A DNA stretch of 64,000 bases from positions 8,945,428 to 9,009,427 of the forward strand of contig LR990049.1 of the NCBI GenBank assembly GCA_905147135.1. Reading direction: 5' to 3'. Of the stretch, positions 10,159-22,100 are shown in pieces (within the stretch, counting starts at the first letter, position 1; every line of letters starts with the position of its first letter). The translations under genes were made by a program, and so were the position numbers. The notes under the pieces were generated by a model. That model was not told the DNA's origin. It saw nothing but the letters and a program-made list of their open reading frames with translations, and ran no database searches. Origin of the DNA: Blastobasis lacticolella (Eukaryota > Arthropoda > Insecta > Lepidoptera > Blastobasidae).

Positions 10159-13100
10159 GTAAGTAGATAAGATAAAATGAAAATAGAGCAATTACTACAC
10201 ATAGTATAATTTTATACTTTGCATTTATAATATAGTCAGAGGTGGGCGCAGTTAACCCAAAAGTTATTTTTGTTAATCCGTTACCTAAAAGTTCGTTACT
10301 TCAAATCGTTAAACGTTATATTTTCTCAATTTAGACGGAATTTGAAGTACATAGTTAACAAGCCACAACATATATATTAAGTAAGGGTTACGCAAATTTG
10401 TAGAACTATATAAATAATTAAGTAGCAGTAGGAACTTAAAAGCCATACGATAAATAATAATTATTATTATTGATGTTTAAAAATACGTTCTATATCTAAT
10501 AATACTGCTGTTGCCGTAGAAGGTTTTTATGGAGCATCCGTGAACCCAAAAACCTAATCTTCGCAGGCTTCTAGACTTCTTAACACTGAGTAACTGAAAA
10601 TTCTATCCCTGATTCAATAATGAAGAACAAGTAGAATAAGATGAAGCCTAGCCAAAAATAAAATTGTCTATAATCTTTCAATTTAAACGTTATTGTTTAG
10701 TTGGTATTGTAGCATAGTAGTGCCAAGATATATTTCACTGTGAATTACGTCTAGCGCCTTCAGCTCGCCACAACAACCACTGTAACAAACAAAAGTTCAC
10801 AGAACTGAAGTTAAGAAGAGCGTCAATTTGATTGAAGTTTATTTTAAAATTTATTCGTTAAGCCGATTATTAACTTTGTTAATTAACGAGTAACGAATTA
10901 CCGAGTTACTGTTAATACCCACCTCTGAAGGTACTTACCTACCTACCTATAGTATAGGTATTACGTATACTAATATTCTAAAGAGAAAAAATTTGATGAT
11001 TGTTTGTTTGTTTGTAAACTAGATATAATCAAAAACAACTTATCCGATTTTCTAAATTCTTTCACCTATAGAAAGTTACATTTTCAGCGAGTGACATCCT
11101 GGTTCAATGTAATAGTAATATGGCTCCCACAGTACATAAATAAATTAGTTAATATGTTTTCGACAATGGTATTCGTCATTTTCAACACGTTGATTTATAT
11201 TGAGTTTTATATTAAACTACCTAGTATTTTTACAGGTGAAGCCTTTCAACCCGAATTTGCTGAGCCATTAACGAATCTAACAATCCCGATAGGACGCGAC
11301 GCGACCTTCAGATGCCTAGTTCAGAACCTTGGCGGGTATAGAGTGAGTTGTCAATAAAACATCGCAAAAGTATTACATTAATTTATTAGTGCATTTAAAC
11401 TATATTCACTTTACAGGTCGGTTGGGTGAAAGCGGATACTAAAGCTATTCAAGCTATCCATGTCCACGTGATAACGAATAACCACAGGGTGGGGGTATCC
11501 CACAGCGGACAGTCCGTCTGGAACCTGCACATTCGCAACGTGCAGGAGGAAGACCGTGGCCAATATATGTGTCAAATCAATACCGACCCCATGAAAAGCC
11601 AGGTACAGTTACGCTTAATAGCTTCATCGACTTAATTTGAAGTCAAAGCGCTCCATTCTAACTTGTCTTCGTACTCGTCCTCTAACCTAGTTTGCATAGT
11701 ACTTATCCGTTTCGTAAATCTCCTGTTCACTTTCCCATAGCCGTGAATTCTGACTTGTCTGTACAAAAACTCGGTAGTCATTATTTGAGGAACAAATACT
11801 TGTCTACTTTTAAACAACACATGGTCCTTCGGACCCCAATATGAACTCGGTACAAACAAGTTTCTTAGTTTATCAAATCTATAGTAATAAATAATTTCAA
11901 ACAACATTCCAAGGCAAACAATTAAAACGTAAATGGACATAATGGTCAAGTAAATGACGTAGTTTATTTCTACATTTCCACTTATCGTAGCAGAATCATT
12001 AAATAAGTTTAAATCTAACTTTGTAGACCTATTATATAAAAATATGCCCAATACTATTGGAGATAAAACCCAGGTAATTTTCCAAAAGTAACTAGACTTT
12101 ACTCCTATCATAAATATTATATCAATGTTATGTTTTTCGAACCCATAAATCCAGTACAACGACAATGAAAACAAAAAACTGTTACATAATTGAATTATAT
12201 CAATTGCATCGCCCAAAGAATCGGCCAGATCCGAACATAGAAAAGGACACGATAGTACACAGAACAGTACAACTAAGAAAAAAGTTTTCAAGCCAAATTT
12301 TTTCACGTCAGCAGTTATTCCAAATACTATTTCAAATATTAATGTAATTGATAACCATACATTTACAAAAATAACCCAGAAAATCATAAAAAAATAAATA
12401 AACCCCCATATGGACATATATACATAGTAATTAAATATTTCAGTCATGGAGGCAAATAAATTAAATAGTGTATTTGTGCTTTCTTCTAAAACGCGTTGCT
12501 CCTCGCCATGGAAGTAAGACATAGTCTTTATGCCACTGAAAGTCATCGAAGCCAATGCAATTGTCACTAACAATGAAAACAGTGATACAGATATAGCAGT
12601 CATCGTAGCTGGACTACGGAAAGGTATATCACGAGATAAATAAACTAACATTCCAGAGCCCGTACCTACAGATAAAAAGGCGTCAACCATTGTACGACAT
12701 ACTTCGTAATATGTATATTTGGACCAATCTATATTTACCTTTGAAGCATACCAGCTTCCATTAGTTGATAGTGAAACAACAAATAACATAAATATATTTA
12801 AGGTAACATAAACGATTGTAAATCTTATTATAGAGACGACTAATTGTTGTTTCTTTAAAGATAGTACGTAAATAAGGAACCCTATACTAACAACGGCTAC
12901 GGTAGATTTCCATTGTTCAAAGAAACAATATGGTTTAGTCAATGTGTTATTGTGCCCTATATTGGTTTCAAAAAATATTCTACTTGCTGTTAATATACCG
13001 CAGTCTTCGTCAGTAAGCATCTGTGCTTCCAAACACCGCTCGTACACTGACACGTTGAGTCTCTTCACCATGCACGACGTCGTGTTGAAATTAGCACAGG

Positions 13101-16100
13101 TGAACCACGGCGGTGGGTCAAACGCAGCATAAAATGCATATTCTATATAAAAAGCACTCAATACCCACTTGTATATCGTTTTTAACAATAAAAGAAAAAG
13201 ATTCCCGTATCCAACACTACGGAACAGAGGGAAAAAATTCCACATCGCTGTTATCGTGCAGTTAGTATATTGGGCTATGCATATTTCTGAATATACTAAA
13301 GGTATACCAACAAAAATCACTGTCAATATGTGCACCACGCTATGTACGTATAAAGCTTTATGGGCCAATTCCGCAGCGCAGAACGCAACCGACATTTCGT
13401 TCATCATCCATATTAATAACATTATTCTGTAATTCACCATCGACTTCTCATGGAAGTTTTCTTGCGTATTACTCGTAGAGTCCATTATGACACTTTGAGA
13501 TTTTTAAAATATTGTTTCATCGCAAATAGTTTTACTTCCAAATGAAATGCCACCATCTGGATTGTCAATACAATCGAGTATAGTCCAATGACTAACGTAT
13601 ATCGACTCCACGGCCGTCTAGTATTTGTTGTCACAAATGTATTAAGAGTCAATAACGGTGTAAGCAACCGATGCAATCGTTTCTGTATATAGTTGAGTGT
13701 AGGAATATCTAGGAAGATTAAATTGCGATTACTGTGAACGTTGGGGAGATAAAGTGAATTAAAGTGCACGCAATGGGGGAAGCGGCCGGGCGCTGCGCAG
13801 CGGGTAATGATTCGTGCATGGTGCTCCTAAATTATTGCGTCGCGTTGTAATTTATACCCGAGCCTGATAACGGCATAAATCCCCGGCGGCGACAGTGCAC
13901 CGGGCTTCGACGCCCCGTCGACGCGGCATGACGCCACTTGACGTAATGCGTCCCAAAAATTGTTTCCCTACGGGTGATGAAGTGGTGTACACTGCAATTG
14001 CATCCGCCTTGTTGGACAATTTGTTGTCAAAATTAGCTTGCTGTAGATAAAACCCAATACTTGTATGTAGTCGTTCTTTTTCTATGCCGTTCTAAGTAAT
14101 GCACAATGTGATTATTTAACCCTTCCTCGTTTTACTTACCTAATCGTGACGTGATTGGTATTTTTTGCAGATGGGGTTTTTGGATGTAGTCATTCCGCCT
14201 GACTTCGTAAATGAGGAAACTTCTGGCGATGTGATGGTCCCTGAAGGGGGAATAGTCAAAATATCATGCAGAGCAAAAGGCATGCCGGAGCCAAAAATTA
14301 TATGGCGAAGGGAAGATGGATCAGATATTGTCCTCAGAGATCCACTTGGAGCGAGCAAAACTAAAGGTGAATATTTAAATCCTAAAGCAAAATAATCGAC
14401 AGCTACTTCAAATATCGTGATTTTTAACTACAGTTTAGCCAACCCCGTTGTAGCCTACCCGACTCGTCGCTACAGTAAATTCCAATAAATAATAAAAGGC
14501 ACATTCCAGTAAAGAAGGCTGATCACTTTATTTGTTCCCAGTCAGCACTTTCGAGGACGAATTGTTGACTCTGAACAAGATATCACGCTCTGACATGGGC
14601 GCGTACCTCTGCATTGCGAGCAACGGCGTGCCTCCCTCCGTGAGTAAGAGGATCATGATCAAAGTGCACTGTACGTATTTTATACACTTTCCTCTCTCTT
14701 TGTTTATCGAATCCATCATAAATGAGCACTTGTTTGCTCAGCTACTTTGCTGGGAGAGCGCTAATTAATCATGCATTACGAGCGCGTTTTAGGGTGTACT
14801 TTATTAATAGTGACTTTTTTTAACTTCATATACCTACAGTTTTTCATTGTGGCGTTATTTAATGTAGATTTGTAGATAATTTAAAAGGAGTTGCGAGTTA
14901 ATATTGACAAGAAACGAAGTTAAATTTTCACGTTGCCAACAACCCCAGAAAGGAGCTTGTCAGTACACTTTATTGTAATGGAATACAATAAAATCCTTAA
15001 CGCCTGAAGATGGGTACCATTGCGTTATCAGTGCAGATGTGTAGATAACTATAGCCAGTGTAATTATAGCTATTTATTTTACTACTCAGTGACTAACGAG
15101 CTCATGTATGTCCTACCTGATGGTTTGGAGCATATATTATGTATTAACAAACACTCCTGTGGTTGTGCATTTTCGACCGCCCTCGTTGGTATGCCTCATT
15201 ACTGAGGGTTCTGATTACTATCAGAGTACACTTTTTCCCGGACGATGTTACACATTTCATTTATGCACATCCTTGGCGTTATACATTATAAAACGCGGCT
15301 ATGGCCCGTGTGGAGTGTACTTGGTCAACTCATCGCACGGTGCTCCGGTCTCTTGGATTTTTAATCTTGATTCATAATTTATTTAAGACTTTCGTGTGGT
15401 GGTTACGGACACTATAAAACAATAGTTAATGCTATCTATCAAGCTGCTGTATAATACTTGTATAAGGCGCTGTCCTAATTGGCAAATGTCGTCCTATTGT
15501 CGGCCGACGTCCGTCGTACGACCGTTGCCAATTAGGACAGTGCCTAAGTCCTTATAGTGATATACTATCAATGTTACACTCTTACATAACATAAATATAT
15601 GAAAAGAGTCGTTAATGTTGTGAGCAACAGTTACAGCCGCCCAATTTGCTGAGACTGTTGGCATTGACGTTTTACTCGAACGCTTATTTGTCAATATAGT
15701 GGAATAAAGTGTAAGGAGGTAGGTAGACAGTCCACCCTGTGATCCAGGCGCCAAACTAGATAGTGGGCGCGCTGCTGCACCGAGGTCATGCTCGAGTGCT
15801 CATTTTGTAAATATAGCTTAATATAATATAACGTTGTGGGTGGACAGTCCACCCGGTGATCCAGGTGCCGAACCAGCTGGTGGGCGCGCCGCTCGGCACC
15901 GACGTCATGCTCGAGTGCTACGTTGAGTCGTCGCCCAAGTCCATCAACTACTGGGTCCGCGATTCAAGTGAGTAATTTAAACACTATATCTACATAACGG
16001 AAGTTACCTACTTTTACTTCAGCGGAAATATTTTATGTCTCAATGGACACGTTTGCCAGAAAAAGTATGTTATAAAGTAATTATGGCAAGTTAACAGATA

Positions 16101-19100
16101 TGACTAATTTTAATTCCTACTATAAATAGGCAGATGTACAGTTTAATATCCTTTGCAGGAGTGAATACCTATGATATGTTGGCAGTACAGCACCACAAAC
16201 TAGAAGTAAGAGTCTCCATTTTTCAATGTCATTTTGTTCATAAAAACAGCGCCGCCCCATAACCGGGTCTGCCCACATAATAACATAGGTATGTAATCCT
16301 GCAAAGGATTATAGCCTTTCAATGTCAGTACTGCCAGCTTATTAAAGGACACTTTAGCATTTGATCGATTTGGACTTGGTCAAATGAGTTCGTACTTTTT
16401 TATTCTGCCCAATTCTATTCCAGTTTTATTCATCATCACAGCCCATAACAGCCCACTGCAGGACTTTGGGCCTCTCCCACAAAAGGGGAGGTTCCAGTTT
16501 TATTAATCCCTCTTTAACATGTAATTTAATTATTAAAGAAGTTAATTTGCTAGTTGGTTTTGTTTAAACATAGTATTATATAGTGAAACTCAATAAGTTA
16601 CAACCTATAATAACGTTCACCTAGTATCCCGACCCGTATCAACTTATAAGTCACGCAATCTCACTGTTCCTGAGAGACTATTTTTTACTTGCTAGTCTGA
16701 TTAGGTGACACGCAAACTGAAAAATAAAGTTATCCATATTGCATTAGTACTATATATAGTTCCATCAATTAATTTGTTGGAGTTCATCTTACTTTCTGCA
16801 TAAACACTCTGCTTAAGTTATGGTTAATCGCGTCTCAATTAACTGGCAAACGCGTGTTTATTCAAGACTCACCTCAGCCGAGGCAAACGCGCTCCACCTA
16901 CAAGTTGTCGTAGACTTTGCCTCGCAAGGCTGCTTGGTTGGTCGATTCTTACTATGTGGTTACCTATTATATCTATTTACGACTTAGGTCATAATCATTA
17001 TCAGCTCATAAGAGTGCCCGTCTTCGAAGCTAGATATCCTCTCCAAGCTTCCTGTCTGTTGCCGTCTACCTGCAACTAATTCCTTGTTGTCGGCGGACAT
17101 CGTCGGTCTGCTTTAAGTGTGGTCCCGCATTCATTACCGCATAGTTTCCACTCCAAGGTCCTTCTTGCTGAATTATTGTAATATATTCTTAATAGGTAAG
17201 CCCTGACACTTTTTATCCATGTTCCTGTCCACTTTCAGAGCTTTATTTATTCGACAACGTCAGGCTTGTCAGGTGGTGGAGTACTTTGAATATAATAAAA
17301 AAGTCACATTTGATTGTGATATTTTATAAATGTCCTTGTATTAATGTAAATTAATTCTTATTATTTATACTTATAATATATATATTAGCCCGTATCATCC
17401 CACTGCTGGGATGACAACTCTTATACCTACTTACAGAAATTATTTATGGTTTAAGTTCTGTTTGATATTACTTGTTGCCTATTTTCCCAATGATTTCTAG
17501 AGATTAGGTACTAATGCCTGTTTTCTATGGCAATTGATGTATTTCAACAAACCAAGCCTTACTAAGCTCTTGCTTAGCAAGGTGAGGTTTGTCTATGGAA
17601 AGGCGTGCGTGATGTTGGCAAACTGTCGATTGAGTTGACGATATATTTTTTAAATTATAATTTATTGCATTGCATACGTGGTATTTTGGATTTTGGTGGC
17701 GTTCATTACTTGGTAATGTAGTACATGTATACACAAATGTACAGTGCTGTAAGACTGTGAAATAAATAAATTAAATAAAAGTTATGATTTCGTCATGTTC
17801 TGGTTAAGTCATGTTCTGATTTGGCCATGTTCTCCTTTAGTGCACTGGAGGCACACATTACATAAACAAAAATAGAGGACATTGAATAAACGTTTTTGGG
17901 GTAAAGACTACGATTTTGGACTTTGATTTTGTTTGGAATTTGGTTTTATATTATTTCTGTCTGTAGTAGTCTGTAGTTAAATTGAATTTAAAAAAAAAAA
18001 TTAAAAAAATTGGGCATCGAATTTAGACCATTTCTATGTTTAGTGAAAACGGGCATAGTTTAAAAACAGTCAAGATAATAAAAATTGTAAAATGACTACT
18101 GCTTCCGCATACGTTTTTCTCGACAGACAGAGAACCATTCAGAATACGGTTGCGTCCCCTGTGTAAAGTAATCTAGGATAATAAAATAAATCGGGCTGAA
18201 ATACTCCCTGCACGGAATTGGCATAGTTTTTTGGCGAGTGCGAGACGTGGGCGGGGCTGCGCGGGGCTTGCAAGTAATGAGATATTAAGTTTTAATTTAC
18301 GAGTGCGTCGGGTTTAATTCTTAAGAAAACTGACCTATTGTGGCTGTGAGACAATGCCACTTAGTTCCGTTCGAGTGGCCAGGCGCCGTTACGGCCCCCG
18401 CCCATCCAGAGGACGTCCAACAAAGCTTTTCTGTATAATTTATCCCCTCAGAATGTACGAAATTCACGTCCTCTCAGTAGAGGTATAATTAATGCGATAT
18501 CCTTTCACTAAACGGATTCGATTTCGAGAGTCGTTTGTCGTCTTCGGTGAGGGTAACCTAGTGTTCTAATTTCTAATACCTAACTCTCTAATGCGGTGGA
18601 TACTAATGTTGTAGTGTTTTATATTCCTTCCTTTTCAGGCAGGTACTTATTTCCGTATAATACAAGTAGATACTAATTTATTTGGCTTGGTTTCATATTT
18701 TAGTACTTTTTATTATATTGCCATACTGACCTTATTGGTTAGGCACACTTATTACAGTAGGTAGGTACTAGTGTTTGAAATTAAAGCAATATTGGGTACA
18801 ATCACAAAATAGTTTTTATACCTCAAAGAGAGTGAAAAATCTATTATTTAAATAATAAATAGAAAGAACTATGTGTGATCTATGTGAAATCTATGTGTGG
18901 TTGATACCTACGTATGTTCCAGATTCTGAAACGGCTAAAACTATTGTTGATGTGTTCTAGTAAGATTGTTAGGTACCCGAGTAAAGCCGGGGCGGGTTGC
19001 TAATATTAATAAGTGTATAAGTTATTTTGTTTGAACTACTAAATCAATTTAAAAAATAATTTCACTAATAGAACTAAAAAGCTACATTCTTCTCGAGTGT

Positions 19101-22100
19101 CATAAGTAGTTTATGTGCCGCAATAATAGCTATAGTTGGGAAAATAGCAGAATTTCCAACTTAAATTGCGGCAGACCGCTAGTAACACACAAAACCAGGT
19201 AAGGTATCCAAGTTTTACTTTAGATAAGAATAATTTAAAAAATTATTATGTAGCTAATCTCCTAGAGTTCCACATCAGATGTTACAGATCTCTGACTTTT
19301 ATACGTCAACAGAAAAAGCTCATCAGGTTGAAAACTTTTGCTAAGGCGCCATTTCTATATATCTTATAGCTTAGCTGGTGTATTATTGTTCTACATCAGG
19401 TATTCCAGTTTCCAAAAATAAATTCCTATGTATTGCACAGGCTTAATAGCTATACAACAACAAAGATTCATTTAAATCAAATCGAGTAGTTCTGGAGATC
19501 AGCGTGTACAAATAGACAAAAACATCATTTTTAATTCATTGATTTTTTTAAAATTCAATCAATAATTTTTTAATTCATTGTATTAATATTTGCTCATCGC
19601 CCTAAATTATTTTTATGTAAATATATTAAATGTACAGATACACTTTTTACTGTTTTATTATATTTAATAGATACGGCAACAACAAAAATAGAATAACATA
19701 TACTTAGGATATCTTTATCTATTGTTGACTAAGATCTTCCATTTAGGATGGTAGTTATTTTTTAGTTACCTATAATAAATACTTTTATAGGATATTGAAA
19801 ATCTGTATCCATTTGGCAACCATGGAATTAAATCGGTTCAGCAAATTCGAGCAAACATTTTAAACATCTGACATTTATTTCGTGTTCTACTGATACCTCA
19901 CCTGCGATGTGACCCATAATACTTATTGGGTACAAATCATAGTATAGTCGACGTCAGGCCAGGCGGCAAGTTTTGCCACAAGCACAAACATTCCTCCAGC
20001 TGCAGTCAAGCTTTTGATTCGACAAGTTTCCCCTTAAACAACTAGACCAGGGCTTAGTTTTGCGTAATGGAATGTGTATCAAAATTAACAATGCTGTTTA
20101 GGTATTAAGTTAACCATAAATGCTATGTTTTAATTTTAAAACCTCTAACTATAGACGTGTAGTATATAAACAGTCTATCACAAATGTTTTAAACTATAGC
20201 GGTTATTATTACACATTTCAAGGGTATGTTCCGTGTTTCCTACCGCGTACCGTTGTTGACGAGTAGCCCGATATTTTGACACATACATTTGCATACATGG
20301 TCACGGGACGACTGTCATAGTAGTCGTCCCGTGACCATGGAAACATACCCGTAAAACAGGAAACATAGCGAAACCAGGAGCATACCCTTAAAACAGTCTA
20401 TCACAGTATCCGACTCAAAATGCGAGAGGTATCGGGTTCGAATTCCACTGCCGTTATGTACCAATAACTCCTTTCTGAGTTAAGTACTAACCAAACTAAC
20501 CGATGCTCTTACGGTGAGGAAAATATTGTGATTAAAATTGCACATTGAATGTATTACCATGATCCAATATGGTCAGGTTACCCTGGTTGCAGGGTCACGG
20601 AGGTCAGATGGCAGTAGCACCACTATAATTATCTGATCTGCTAAATCCTGGATCATGGTCAAGGCGGATCCCGGGCTCTCGTCCGCGAGAGCACAACCGG
20701 GACATTAACGCCAAGATAATGATGATGATGAGTATTATAATCACGCTGTATAAGAAGTTTGAGACATTTCAGTACAATAACTTTCTTACAGTAACTGCCT
20801 TTGTCAAATGAAAGCAACAACAAGAATAAAAAAAAACGTTATTGTGACATGGTATGTAGGTACTAAAATGTGAATTTACTAATGCTCCTCACAGTTCCAT
20901 TATCGGAGAAAAGTCACTCTAGTTTTAAAATCAAAATCATCAAAATCAAAATTTCTTTATTGAGTAGAACATAAAATATATCTTTCAATCGTCACGTTTA
21001 GTAAGTAGGTGTATTCGTTTGTTGTGATCCCTGTTAGGTTCCTAATTCAAACTATACCCAATTCAATTATAATAAACATTAACGTCACATGGTACGAATT
21101 TCTCAATAATATAGGCACCAGTAATTTTGCATGCATAACAAACTAACACTCCATATCATCAGAAAGTAATAGCGTGTACCAGCGACACAAATGCTTATTC
21201 CGCACCTTATGCGAACACAAAGTTATTCAAGCAAGAAATGTTCGTTTATTCAACTGATGAATCCATATTTTATTCATATTGCCACGTATGAGGTGAGGCC
21301 TCCATCTTCCCATGCGTCTCATATAAAATACTTTAGAGAGGCGAGATCTTCACATAAATCGTTTACTTTACTTACCATTTCAATTTGCGCTTGAAATATC
21401 AGCTTTTTACTTTAAATATGAATGCTTTCAATATTTTTACTCCAACAATATTCGAGCTAGAAGTTGGAGTGATAAAGTTTAAGGAAAATAGGTTAGGTAA
21501 TGGTTTATTAGAAGCTCAAGCAGTAAATCCTGCATTCTGACTGCATTCCTCTTGCTGCAATAGCTACCAGTATCTCCACGTGAATTACTCTTGCATTTCA
21601 ATAATCGAATCCGTCACGCGGGCCCGAGCTCGTAATCCGGGCCGCATAAACCCAAATGTGCACCAATAACGTTGAAAAGTAGCACCGTCGCCACCGGGGA
21701 ATCATAAAACCTCACCTGCTATTCCCACTGAAATATCCATTAATACTTATTCGAGCGTAAAATAAACCAAAGGCTTGTTTACGTAATAAAACAATACATT
21801 TTTGCGCGCTGTTCTCTGGTCTCATAACAGCGTATTATTGTATGTGTCAGGAAAATCTGCGCGGGTAACGTACCGGCCCCAAATCATATTGTTACGTATT
21901 CACGGCGAATGACAATATCTCAGGCTGCGGATGCATTCGTTAAAAATACACGGGCGCAGAATTGAGGGAATATGTAATGTTTCCAAGGCGTTTGGGATCA
22001 TTCTTGGGTTTTCTCATAGAAATTTACTTAAATTCAATCAAATTCTCCCTGTAACGTGAAACTAGAAGATGGGAACGCAAATTTTATTCTCAGCATACGA

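Larger units (their letters stand above)
16000..20219. other. DIP intron 6, first part
   Basis: AT-rich, with small repeat ends (16428, 17745). 18220-18320 has a CG-rich patch. No exon-like open stretch with splice sites was found. Confidence 0.45.

Noticed and set aside
13485..13769. 94-codon minus-strand frame ending TAATG at the SLC6-like start, as if dicistronic
   Set aside because: It has no ATG near its beginning (only GTG) and its first Met is near the end; more likely 5' leader of the SLC6-like transcript.
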